Below, piece by piece: positions 8,701 through 14,618 of a DNA stretch of 24,375 nt. A program made the position numbers and the translations under genes. Origin of the DNA: Aquificaceae bacterium (GTDB lineage Bacteria; Aquificota; Aquificia; Aquificales; Aquificaceae). How positions within the stretch are numbered: position 1 is the stretch's first letter; every line of letters begins with the position of its first letter. The notes below the pieces were generated by a model. The model had not been told where the DNA came from, did no database searches, and was given only the letters and a program-made list of their open reading frames with translations. The stretch is from positions 1 to 24,375 of the forward strand of contig WFYH01000150.1 in assembly GCA_015490215.1 (NCBI GenBank), in the 5' to 3' direction.

Positions 8701-8784
8701 GGGATCTTCTGGTCTCCTGAACTCAACTATGTAAACGATATCGTTTACGAACTCAAGAAAGAACTGTTGATGCGCTCCCCTCAT
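5746..8784 (-). CDS. PAS-GAF-GAF-PAS-GGDEF-EAL cyclic-di-GMP signalling protein
   Basis: This 1012-aa protein has no membrane segment and is probably a cytoplasmic sensor controlling cyclic-di-GMP. Rough order: PAS/PAC (8-132), GAF (135-285), GAF (290-460), PAS/PAC (465-590), GGDEF (600-755), EAL (770-1010). The GGDEF signature is LGSDEF, with the second Gly changed to Ser, and the inhibitory RxxD site (RPTD) stands five residues before it. The EAL domain has the catalytic set: AEALLRW, ISVNISALQF, EITESTL, IDDFGTGYSS, LLKVD, AEGIE and CDYGQGF. Phosphodiesterase activity is therefore likely, while cyclase activity is uncertain and may be regulatory only. The start follows GGAAGGGG at good spacing. 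It lies alone, tail to tail with tRNA-Asp. Ligands of the sensor domains cannot be read from the sequence. Confidence 0.95.
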   Translation of the reverse strand: MRGAHQQFFLEFVNDIVYIVEFRRPEDPTSAQLTYINSRVKEITGFSPEEFKKDPALWMKIVHKKDIDRTLRATLRLLKDKEPKVREYRVRTKDGVYIWVEDRVFPIIEWGKVTGIIGVARDITKRKILEEVSLLALCMDKGELLAKTALMVSEVLRADLTVIYEVEPKEGEGILRAGVGVDKRLINRYRLPLTKGTEIHYVYSSKEAVVVEDVDKEKRFSFNPDIYLLGLKSGICSPLRGARRSNGAICIYYKRPWQAREEDLKFVDSISNILGLALDKFNYEEDLKKSEERILKLNRLYKTLSVIGEIILKERDRKKLLKSLSTAIQREGGFKEVWIALPRGRGFELFSSHEPKAKPVYPLVKKKLLQKLKERQGPCAEAFLNGSLIVNNNVQEMENDFPKEELLGRGYLSFAIVPVKEDGKVVGLMGLYAGEKSFFDEEIKKLIREIGDQIGFALDFLKKEETLLKFSLAIEQTSDWVVITDRLGIIQYANKAVEKITGYSREEIIGKKTNIFKSGKHEKSFYKYMWDTILSGRTFRSIFINRRKDGKLFYLDQTITPLKDSEGNIIGFVATGKDITQEQELKSRMNYLAYYDPLTDLPNRTNFMERLSFYLDMAETSRSALAVLIMDVNRFKFVNESYGYSAGDKLLRTIGQLLRSAVRPTDTVARLGSDEFAVVLYPLKRKEEILRTVNNILSKLEDPLPANGANVRVTVGIGISVFPEDGGTPEELVKKAELALTYAKGRATSNYQFFTEELNTRMAEQVLMEKHLTRALEKGEYVLYFQPCYDLKTLKMSFAEALLRWDSEDLGLVPPSKFIPILEHTSLIVNVGEWILSEVSKRIREWNFPISVNISALQFKDEGFLDKVNRALGDAGADGSKLILEITESTLMDDVDLAVKLLKELKQRGIRVAIDDFGTGYSSLAYLKFLPLDLLKVDISFVRDIDRSETDKSIVNAIVQIARSFGLKTTAEGIEKREHLEILKKLGCDYGQGFFFARPMPEEEFRKFLGIV

Positions 8785-8855
8785 AAACGCCCCTTCCTAA
8801 AAACATAGGCTCTCCTTTTGAACTCGGCTATGTCGCAGGCTATTTTAACCTAAAG

Positions 8856-8904
8856 AGAGACCTTGATCTTAAACAGTAGTATCAATAGGTTCAGGCAGGT
8901 CTCT
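8856..8904. repeat. Nested inverted repeats between aroE and the GGDEF/EAL gene
   Basis: AGAGACC (8856-8862) is mirrored by GGTCTCT (8898-8904). Directly inside the left arm, TTGAT (8863-8867) is mirrored by ATCAA (8881-8885). The element lies in the 131-bp gap downstream of aroE and upstream of the GGDEF/EAL gene, both on the minus strand. No T tract adjoins it. It could be a leader hairpin, an operator or a weak terminator. A TTAAGA/TAAAAT pair with 19-bp spacing lies here on the minus strand, a poor promoter candidate. Confidence 0.35.
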
Positions 8905-8915
8905 TCCCCATGCTT

Positions 8916-9728
8916 CTAAATGTATCCGTAAGGTTGGAGGGACCTCTTCATTACCTTCAGGGGAGGTTCACAGCCGGTCCAAATTCTAAAGCTCTCCGCA
9001 CCCTGATAAACGAGCATGGGAAAGCCGTTTTGAGTTTTACATCCTCTCTCCTTTGCAGATCTTATCAGGGAGGTCTCCTTGTATATTAGATCTACAACCG
9101 CCTGACCTTCTGACAGAAGGGAGTAATCAAAGAGGGGCGGGTCGTCCTCCTTCAAACCCACGCTGGTGGTGTTTACGATAATATCCACCTCTTTTACCAC
9201 ATCCTCGGGTCTGCTAACCGTCCGAACACCGAAGGTTCTTGCCAACCTTTCCGCTTTTTCAGGTGTTCTGTTCCAGATAAGGACCTCCGCACCTGCCTTC
9301 ACGAGAGCGTAAACCACCGCCTTGGAAGCACCTCCAGCTCCAAGGACGAGGACCCTTCTGCCCTCGGGGTTTTCCAGCTCTCTGATAGCCTTTAAGAAAC
9401 CTATCCAGTCTGTGTTGTATCCTTCCGTTCCCCCTTCCGTGAATTTGAGGGTGTTGACCGCGCCTATTTTCTCCGCATCCTGATCCAAGTGGTCCACCAG
9501 CTCAAGGACGGCTTCTTTGTGGGGAACGGTAACGTTGAGACCCTTTACTCCGGCGAGCTTGAGTCCGTAAAGAGCTTCCTTTAAGTAATCTGGGTGAATC
9601 TCAAAGGGGACGTAAACGGCGTTAAGACCGAGATGGGAAAAGGCGGCGTTTTGGAAAACGGGAGATAAGGAATGTTTAATGGGGTAACCTATTACCCCGT
9701 ATATCTCTGCGGACCCCGTAAGGTTCAT
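8916..9728 (-). CDS. aroE: Shikimate dehydrogenase
   Basis: AroE reduces 3-dehydroshikimate to shikimate with NADPH in aromatic amino acid synthesis. The 270 aa have the substrate pocket KHSLSPVFQNAAF, the catalytic Lys71 in NVTVPHKE, Asp107 in YNTDWIGF, the nucleotide loop GAGGASKAVVYAL, and the NADPH-selective NRTPEKAERL. The conserved C-terminal MLVYQGAESF is present. The ATG overlaps the nfu stop (ATGA), so it is the last gene of the iscU operon although unrelated in function; such mixed operons are usual in Aquificales. Confidence 0.96.
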   Translation of the reverse strand: MNLTGSAEIYGVIGYPIKHSLSPVFQNAAFSHLGLNAVYVPFEIHPDYLKEALYGLKLAGVKGLNVTVPHKEAVLELVDHLDQDAEKIGAVNTLKFTEGGTEGYNTDWIGFLKAIRELENPEGRRVLVLGAGGASKAVVYALVKAGAEVLIWNRTPEKAERLARTFGVRTVSRPEDVVKEVDIIVNTTSVGLKEDDPPLFDYSLLSEGQAVVDLIYKETSLIRSAKERGCKTQNGFPMLVYQGAESFRIWTGCEPPLKVMKRSLQPYGYI

Positions 9729-9976
9729 GTAATTTCTATCTTGTTGGGAAGGATCTCTACCCTCTTGACCCAGTTGAGGTTTCCTTTAAGGGCTATGTCC
9801 ACTACGTTTTTGAGGGAAACGTCCACCACGGGGCAGTCGGAACAACCACCCACAAACTGAAGGTAAACCACACCGTCCTCTATGTTCACTATCTTCAGGC
9901 TACCCTGATGGTCCTTGAGGGCGGGTCTTATCTTTTCAAGGACCTTTTCAACCTCATCAAATTCACGCCTCTCCAT
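9725..9976 (-). CDS. Nfu-type Fe-S cluster carrier (NifU C-terminal domain)
   Basis: This 83-residue stand-alone NifU C-terminal domain carries or delivers [4Fe-4S] clusters. The motif VGGCSDCPVVDVSLK supplies the cluster-binding pair Cys45 and Cys48; family dimers bind one cluster with both pairs. The N-terminal helix (VEKVLEKIRPALKDHQGSLKIV) is typical. The frame can be opened at a GTG three bases upstream, but the ATG at 9976 has better spacing from GGAGGA and overlaps the preceding stop by one base (TGATG). It lies in the same coupled operon as the IscU scaffold. Confidence 0.92.
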   Translation of the reverse strand: MERREFDEVEKVLEKIRPALKDHQGSLKIVNIEDGVVYLQFVGGCSDCPVVDVSLKNVVDIALKGNLNWVKRVEILPNKIEIT

Positions 9977-10221
9977 CACGCTTCCTCCAACCTTTTATTA
10001 TAAATGAGCTGTATTTCCCTAAGGATTTCCCCCGCCCTCTGACCGTCTACGTTCATCAGGCGGAAGAAACCTCTTAAGGTGAGCTTGTCACAGATAACGT
10101 CTTCTATCTCCAACTCTTCTATCCTTGAAAACCCAACCCCCCTGAGAAGTTCCCTCGCCTCGGGAACGAGGGTAAAGATTTCGCTCAGGAGCATATCCTC
10201 CGTTATCTTGACCGCCGTCAT
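9976..10221 (-). CDS. DUF1858-like small protein
   Basis: This 81-aa protein resembles the DUF1858 domain: ITEDMLLSEIFTLVPEARELLRGVGF followed by a helical tail with LTLRGFFRLMNVDG. In many DUF1858 members a Cys pair lies after the GF motif, suggesting a redox role; here only one Cys (in EDVICDKL) is present, so the redox pair is absent. The ATG overlaps the tusA-like stop (ATGA) and its own stop overlaps the nfu ATG. Its place between a TusA-like carrier and Nfu suggests a sulfur-transfer or Fe-S delivery adaptor (inference). The family call is moderate. Confidence 0.7.
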   Translation of the reverse strand: MTAVKITEDMLLSEIFTLVPEARELLRGVGFSRIEELEIEDVICDKLTLRGFFRLMNVDGQRAGEILREIQLIYNKRLEEA

Positions 10222-10472
10222 GACAGCTCCTTCACCTTTTTAACGAATAGATGATACTCTCCGTCCTCTTCATACATACCCAAAAATTCCTGTCCTGTGG
10301 ACTTGCACCAAGCGGGTATATCCTCCACAACACCGGGATCGTCCGCTATAAGTTCAAGGACCTCTCCTATGTTCATCTGTTTTATCTGCTTGGCGGTCTC
10401 CGCTATAGGAACGGGGCAGTATGTTCCTGTAACGTCGTGAACTACATCGGGCTTTATTTTATCCACCTTCAT
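10218..10472 (-). CDS. TusA-like sulfur carrier protein
   Basis: This 84-aa protein of the TusA/SirA/YedF fold has the signature GTYCPVPIAETAKQI; Cys19 in CPVP is the persulfide-carrying residue. The second half (LIADDPGVVEDIPAWCKSTGQEFL) matches the family helix-strand pattern and has a second Cys. TusA-type carriers pass persulfide sulfur from a desulfurase or rhodanese to tRNA thiolation or sulfur oxidation enzymes. The ATG overlaps the stop of the PP-loop gene by four bases, so that enzyme is the likely partner. A role in sulfur oxidation, as for TusA near Hdr genes, is less supported because no hdr, dsrE or rhodanese gene is near. Confidence 0.92.
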   Translation of the reverse strand: MKVDKIKPDVVHDVTGTYCPVPIAETAKQIKQMNIGEVLELIADDPGVVEDIPAWCKSTGQEFLGMYEEDGEYHLFVKKVKELS

Positions 10473-11515
10473 CTTGCTACCCCCTCTTTGTGATAGATTT
10501 TAAAGTCTTCAATGAGGGCATCGTCAATTGGGTGACCTTCAAGGATGTATTCTTTATCACCCACCTTCATGTATATCTTAGAATCCTCCCTTTTGGAGTA
10601 TCTGGCTATGATATCCGCTATAAGCTGAAGCTCTTCCTCGGGAGGGTTGCCCTTTATTAGAGCAAAGGTTCCCTTGCCGTCAAGTCTGTAGGCGTGGTTG
10701 TATCTGCCCTTAAAGCCTTTGAGGAAGTTCACCTCTCCTTGGTTACGGGCTACTATGAGCTTCACGCCCGAGGGCAGGCGCAGGTGCCTCCCCACCGCAA
10801 AGAGAACAAGATCATCACGGGTTATCGTTCCCTCAACCGCAAAGGCTTCCCTGAAGCGTTCCGCATAGGTCTCGTCGGTGAGATAACAACATCCTCCTGC
10901 GGGCTGTTCGTATTCAAGCCCGTATTTTTTTGCAAGCTCTATCTGAACCTTTCTGCTACGTCCCTTTATGCCCAAGAGCTTGCTTCTGTCCACCCAGCCT
11001 TTCAGTTCGGGGACAGTCGGGGGGAGAACTTTAGCGGACAGGGGTCTTAAGATCAAACCTTCAAGACCGGCTTCCCTTTCTATGAGTTTTAATCTTTGGG
11101 GTGTTTGGCTCATGGGTCTTTGGTAAAGAACCTCACCGGTTACAACGAAGTGGTAGCCCTCCTTCTCCATTATTTCCTTTGCTTTGCGGAGCATCATTAT
11201 CCTGCAGTCAACGCAGGGGTTTACGTTCTTTCCGTATCCGAACTTGGGGTTGAGAACTATATCGTAGTATTCCTCGGAGATGTCCACTATCTCAAGAGGA
11301 ACTCCGAGGCGGGCTGCCGCCTTCAAGGCAGGATTGACATACTGCTGCCCGTCCTCCTTGGTGAGACCAAGGCGCCTCTTGTGCTCGGTGATACAAAAAC
11401 CCGTGTAAAAGTGAAGCGCCTTGATCTTGATACCCTGATCAAGAAGGAGGCGGACAGCTAAGGAGCTATCAAGCCCTCCACTAAGGAGTGCGACAGCCCT
11501 TACCTCGTTTCCCAT
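10469..11515 (-). CDS. PP-loop ATP pyrophosphatase, MnmA/ThiI-like tRNA thiolation enzyme
   Basis: The product has 348 aa. The adenylating PP-loop LLSGGLDSSLA lies near residue 15. The NPCVDCRIMM motif matches the MnmA catalytic CxxC site, and GGCCYL would supply the second catalytic Cys. GEVLYQRPMSQ and RPLSAKVLPPT are marks of this MnmA-related group. The C-terminal third (LVLFAVGRHLRLPSGVKLIVARNQGE) differs from classical MnmA. Sulfur insertion into tRNA is the likely role, but target base and identity as mnmA are uncertain. Three close cysteines could also hold a [4Fe-4S] cluster, which would suit an operon with IscU and Nfu. The ATG at 11515 is one base after the iscU stop; a TTG at 11536 would overlap iscU and is less likely. 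Confidence 0.85.
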   Translation of the reverse strand: MGNEVRAVALLSGGLDSSLAVRLLLDQGIKIKALHFYTGFCITEHKRRLGLTKEDGQQYVNPALKAAARLGVPLEIVDISEEYYDIVLNPKFGYGKNVNPCVDCRIMMLRKAKEIMEKEGYHFVVTGEVLYQRPMSQTPQRLKLIEREAGLEGLILRPLSAKVLPPTVPELKGWVDRSKLLGIKGRSRKVQIELAKKYGLEYEQPAGGCCYLTDETYAERFREAFAVEGTITRDDLVLFAVGRHLRLPSGVKLIVARNQGEVNFLKGFKGRYNHAYRLDGKGTFALIKGNPPEEELQLIADIIARYSKREDSKIYMKVGDKEYILEGHPIDDALIEDFKIYHKEGVAR

Positions 11516-11516
11516 G

Positions 11517-11984
11517 TCAGGTGCTGAGGAACTCAAATTCGCCCTTTTCTTCCTCTTCTTCCTCTTCGTAACAGTCGGGTATCTTCGCCGCCTCTTCCAC
11601 CCTTCCCTGCTTCATGAGGTAGTCCTTTATGGCAACGTGGAGGGTTTCCAATCCGAGGTTCGTGCAGTGTATCTTCTGTGGAGGAAGTCCTCCCAGCTCT
11701 TCAAAGATGTCCTTGTAGGTGAGATTGAGAGCGTAATCTATAGGTTTGCCCTTTATCATCTCGGTAAGTTGAGAGCTTACCGCTATGGCGGATCCGCAAC
11801 CGAAGGTTTTGAACCTAACATCCTCTATAACATCCGTCTCGGGGTTAACCTTTATGGTAAAGAGCATCGCATCTCCGCAGGCAGGGTTTCCGCACTGACC
11901 TACACCGTTTGCATCCTCAAGAACACCTACGTTTCTGGGGTTCAAAAAGTGATCAAGGACCTTCTCGCTGTATTCAAAGCTCAT
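11517..11984 (-). CDS. iscU: IscU Fe-S cluster scaffold
   Basis: IscU assembles [2Fe-2S] clusters from desulfurase sulfur and iron and passes them to apoproteins. The 155 aa include the three scaffold cysteines: Cys36 in GNPACGD, Cys63 in FGCGSA and Cys107 in KIHCTNLG, plus the cluster-labilising Asp38. These numbers coincide with those I recall for the A. aeolicus IscU structure. The LPPQK chaperone motif is present, and the protein ends in an unusual run of seven Glu. The ATG at 11984 follows AGGAGGT by six bases; a GTG two codons upstream is too close to it. It is the first gene of a six-gene coupled operon; no iscS, hscA or iscR is beside it. Confidence 0.97.
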   Translation of the reverse strand: MSFEYSEKVLDHFLNPRNVGVLEDANGVGQCGNPACGDAMLFTIKVNPETDVIEDVRFKTFGCGSAIAVSSQLTEMIKGKPIDYALNLTYKDIFEELGGLPPQKIHCTNLGLETLHVAIKDYLMKQGRVEEAAKIPDCYEEEEEEEKGEFEFLST

Positions 11985-12057
11985 GTCCACACCTCCTGCA
12001 TAAGGATTTTACTAACTATTAATATCTGCCGAAGGAAAAGCCTATATATGATTGAGG
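11985..12057 (-). promoter_or_regulatory. AT-rich leader of the iscU operon, probable promoter region
   Basis: The 73 bp between the kinase stop and the iscU ATG are AT-rich. On the minus strand, TAAAAT at 12006-12011 is a plausible -10 box, with a start near 11999 and a leader of about 15 nt containing AGGAGGT. No convincing -35 box stands 16-18 bases upstream, so an activator or readthrough from the kinase gene is possible. Confidence 0.35.
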
Positions 12058-12624
12058 TCAAAGGGGGATCTTCAAGAGGGCTTTTGCCCTTGCCCCGTTA
12101 AGGGTAAGGTCCACGCTTACACCCACCCTCTTGGCAAGCTCACGGGTGACCTGCAGACCCACCCCGCTGCCCTTGGGATGTTTTCCCCCTACGGAGTTGA
12201 CTATCTTTATCTCAAGCTCTTTTACCGACGGATGGCAGACAACTTCTACTTTTCCGCCTTCCTGCGAGTATTTGACCGCATTGTGAAGGAGATTGTAAAG
12301 AATCCTTTTAAGAAGGATCTCGTTTGTGGTAACCTCCACCTCGGTGCAGCCCTTTACGGAAAACTCAATACCTTTCAGTTCCGCAAGGAGTTCCAGCTCG
12401 GAGAGAACATCTTCCATCAAGTGGGATAGGTTCACCTTCCTTTTGCTCTCTATGTTTTCCGAACCCGCTATCTCAAGGTCAAGAAGGAGTTTAGTCAGGG
12501 CATCTATGTTGTCTACAAGGTATAGGAACTCCCTATCAAACTTATCTCTGTTCAGCTCTACTACCTGCTTCAGGGTTGATATCTTGTTGGCAAGCTCGTG
12601 GACTATCGCCCTCCTGAGTTCCAT
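12058..12624 (-). CDS. Small sensorless histidine kinase-like protein
   Basis: The 188 aa consist only of a kinase core. The H-box IVHELANKIST has the phospho-acceptor candidate His9 almost at the N terminus. A dimerisation helix pair follows to about residue 55, then a HATPase domain with N-box NLLHNAVKYSQEGG (Asn115) and G2-box GSGVGLQVTRELAKRVG. The G1 region reads IVNSVGG where DxGxG is expected, so its Asp is absent. There is no sensor, HAMP, membrane segment or receiver, and no response regulator gene nearby. The start has no Shine-Dalgarno; TAAATT ends six bases before the ATG, as in leaderless genes. It may act as a partner for another sensor or as a phosphotransfer module. It is the last gene of the PTP/lipoprotein group. 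Confidence 0.85.
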   Translation of the reverse strand: MELRRAIVHELANKISTLKQVVELNRDKFDREFLYLVDNIDALTKLLLDLEIAGSENIESKRKVNLSHLMEDVLSELELLAELKGIEFSVKGCTEVEVTTNEILLKRILYNLLHNAVKYSQEGGKVEVVCHPSVKELEIKIVNSVGGKHPKGSGVGLQVTRELAKRVGVSVDLTLNGARAKALLKIPL

Positions 12625-12657
12625 TTCTATAATTTAACGGAAGAAAGGGGAATGCCT

Positions 12658-13590
12658 TTAAAGGGCTTCAAAGCTGTGAATAACAAAGCCCTTAACCCCC
12701 TCACATCTGATCCACCTGAGCTTTTTGAGATTCTCCCTCTTCATCGTTAACCTTTCTCCCCTTACCCTGTAGGTTCCAATCGGTTCAAGCTTGAATTTCC
12801 CCACCTTGTATACATGGTGCACCTCGTCCTTCAAGGGAAAGAGTTCAAAGCCTATCCACACGTCCTTTCTGTATTTTCTGCCAAGTTTTATTTCCTCCCA
12901 ACTAAGGCTTAGAGCTTCCCTAAAGTCGCTCCTGTAAGCCATCACGACCACCTCGTCCGCATACCTGAATACATACCTGAGCAGCGGTCTTCCCCTGAGA
13001 CGAAGCTTTTCATACCAAAAGGGGATAACTACCGATAGTTTCTTTTTTCCGAGCTTTCTTTTAACCTCTTTGAGGAAGTTTACGTATTCTCCGAGGTATC
13101 TTTCCCTTTTGAGCCTGAAGTCTTCCCTTGTGTAGGGTTCAAGGTCAAGCTGTAGCCCCTCTACAGGCAGGTTGTTTATCAGGGAGAAATCTACTTTAAC
13201 TTTTGAGTCCCTTGCCCCCTCAAGAAGGAAAACCTCAAGCCCGAGGTTCTTCAAATCATTGATTAAATCCTCAGTCAGTCCCCTGCTTATCTGCAGATAT
13301 ACCCTGCCTATTCCGAACTCTCTAACTATCTCCTTAAATTCAGGGAATCTGTCCTTCAACCTCCTCGGGTTCCAGACCCAGATAGCCCAAGAGGCTCTGC
13401 CTCTTTTACAGACTGGTAACCTGCGCTTTGTGGGTTTCCCTTCTGCAGGCGGTTTGAGGGGGTTCTCACTGTGGTATGAGATGCTTATCCTCCCGTCAAC
13501 GAGGATTATGTCTATGTAGTTTACCCCCACAAGCTTTTGCTCCTTGGGTGCGCAGGAGAGAATAAGAAGAAACAAAAGCAAGATTATCAT
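12658..13590 (-). CDS. Putative lipoprotein with a TIM-barrel glycosidase-like domain
   Basis: The 310 aa start with a short hydrophobic signal ending in LILSC (Cys13), a possible lipobox, but without the usual basic residues and with Leu at -2. From about residue 70 the pattern WAIWVWNPRRL, VYLQISRG, LEVFLLEG, GLQLDLEPY (145-153), LSVVIPFWY, EVVVMAYRS and VWIGFELF is that of alternating strands and helices of a TIM barrel. The DLE on strand four and the MAYRS strand recall GH18-type hydrolases and their inactive relatives; the full DGxDxDxE motif is absent, so activity is unproven. It would sit outside the inner membrane. The ATG overlaps the stop of the PTP gene (ATGA), so it is coupled to it. 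I do not recognise a named family. Confidence 0.65.
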   Translation of the reverse strand: MIILLLFLLILSCAPKEQKLVGVNYIDIILVDGRISISYHSENPLKPPAEGKPTKRRLPVCKRGRASWAIWVWNPRRLKDRFPEFKEIVREFGIGRVYLQISRGLTEDLINDLKNLGLEVFLLEGARDSKVKVDFSLINNLPVEGLQLDLEPYTREDFRLKRERYLGEYVNFLKEVKRKLGKKKLSVVIPFWYEKLRLRGRPLLRYVFRYADEVVVMAYRSDFREALSLSWEEIKLGRKYRKDVWIGFELFPLKDEVHHVYKVGKFKLEPIGTYRVRGERLTMKRENLKKLRWIRCEGVKGFVIHSFEAL

Positions 13591-14069
13591 CTTACAGTTC
13601 CAAGCAACCTCTCAGCCACAAAGCCTACCCTGTGCCTGCCGAGGTAGCAGTGAATATACACCTTTTCACCTCTGTGGTTTTGGATAATCTTCCTTATTTT
13701 CTCAACCGCTTTGTAGTTTTCAGGGGAGTTTAGGTTCATAAAGCTCAGAGGGACGTTATAGAACTTAACGTCTTTGAAGTTGCTTAGGATCTTCTCTTCC
13801 TTTTCAAGGAGGCTCTTTTCAAAGGGAAGGGAGGGGTTCAAGAGGGATATAAAGACCTTGACATCGTTTATCTTTATGAGCTTTTCAAAATCCTTATCGC
13901 GGGGGTAGGGACCTACCATTACTGTCTCGGTAACGTAGCGTGCTTCACCTTGTATGAGTTTCAGGGGAAAAAGGTAGGGTTCTATGTAGCTAAAGTAGGT
14001 GGCTCCAAGACTGAAAAGGTATCCCACAAACACGAGGATAAAAACAGCCCTCATCAACTTACCGAGCAT
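13587..14069 (-). CDS. Membrane-anchored PTP/DSP-like phosphatase with intact active site
   Basis: The 160 aa have an N-terminal membrane helix (about residues 7-27) and a small cysteine-phosphatase domain. The P-loop IHCYLGRHRVG fits HCX5R, with Cys141 and Arg147. VGPYPRDKDFEKL and VKVFISLLNPS are the early strands seen in cyanobacterial/Aquificales dual-specificity phosphatase-like proteins. I see no clear general-acid Asp in the segment VPLSFMNLNSPEN. The start follows GGAGGAG and overlaps the end of the upstream paralogue by 11 bases; the stop overlaps the lipoprotein ATG. The substrate is unknown and the topology (phosphatase domain inside or outside) is not decided by the sequence. Confidence 0.8.
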   Translation of the reverse strand: MLGKLMRAVFILVFVGYLFSLGATYFSYIEPYLFPLKLIQGEARYVTETVMVGPYPRDKDFEKLIKINDVKVFISLLNPSLPFEKSLLEKEEKILSNFKDVKFYNVPLSFMNLNSPENYKAVEKIRKIIQNHRGEKVYIHCYLGRHRVGFVAERLLGTVR

Positions 14070-14550
14070 TCAACTCCTCCAGAACGGACCTTACTCTGAA
14101 CCTGCCGAAATACCCGTGAAGGTAAACCCTTCTGCGTCTGTTCTTTTGCAGAGTCTTTACCGCACGTCTGATCATGGCTCTGTCCTTGAATATCGGATTT
14201 ATAGGAAAAGAGTAGAGCTTAACACCGAGCCTTTTAAGGAGCTTTCTTTCTCTGTTTAAAAGCCTCTTTTCGTGGATCATGTTGGTGTCAAGGAGAGAAA
14301 CAACGACCTTTATCCTCTTCTCCTTTACAAACCTCTTCAGCTTCTCGTCTCTGAGATATCCGCCCACCCAGAGGTTGGTAGACACTTTGTAGGGTTTGAC
14401 CTTCACCTTTTCAATGAAGGGAAAAATTCTCTCCAAGGTAGCCACGTCCACTACCAAGAGCATGAAAACTAAAGCTACACCTACAAAGACCGTCCCGAAT
14501 ATGAACCTCAGCCCCCACTCATAAAGGGAGAGAAAAACCTTTCTCAGCAT
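14059..14550 (-). CDS. Membrane-anchored PTP-fold paralogue lacking the catalytic Cys
   Basis: The 163 aa are a paralogue of the downstream PTP: a membrane helix at about residues 14-35, then [16 protein letters not shown] and [10 protein letters not shown] matching its partner. The P-loop region reads [11 protein letters not shown], so the nucleophile is Gly146 (codon GGG) while His145 and Arg152 remain: a pseudophosphatase by sequence. The frame is open upstream to a GTG at 14589, but the ATG at 14550 gives a length and N terminus (MLRK) like the paralogue (MLGK) and leaves room for a promoter. It is the first gene of the group, divergent from carB. Binding of a phosphorylated ligand or regulation of the active paralogue is possible. 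Confidence 0.8.
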   Translation of the reverse strand: MLRKVFLSLYEWGLRFIFGTVFVGVALVFMLLVVDVATLERIFPFIEKVKVKPYKVSTNLWVGGYLRDEKLKRFVKEKRIKVVVSLLDTNMIHEKRLLNRERKLLKRLGVKLYSFPINPIFKDRAMIRRAVKTLQKNRRRRVYLHGYFGRFRVRSVLEELNAR

Positions 14551-14592
14551 CTCGGTGCTTACAAATTTACGACAGCTTCGGGCAATCACAAC

Positions 14593-14614
14593 TCGGGTTA
14601 AAATATTCCCCCGA
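14593..14614. promoter_or_regulatory. Inverted repeat and -10-like core upstream of carB
   Basis: TCGGG (14593-14597) and CCCGA (14610-14614) flank the AT-rich core TTAAAATATT. The core includes TAAAAT (14599-14604), a -10 candidate for carB that would start mRNA about 8 nt before the ATG. No good -35 box is found. The symmetric flanks could be an operator at the divergent carB/PTP-paralogue promoters. Confidence 0.35.
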
Positions 14615-14618
14615 ACCT

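Noticed and set aside
11514..12101. 195-aa plus-strand frame across iscU
   Set aside because: It runs opposite the strongly conserved iscU frame and its composition is that of a codon shadow.
14550..14589. GTG at 14589 as start of the Cys-less PTP paralogue
   Set aside because: It would add 13 residues not matched in the paralogue and crowd the divergent promoter region.
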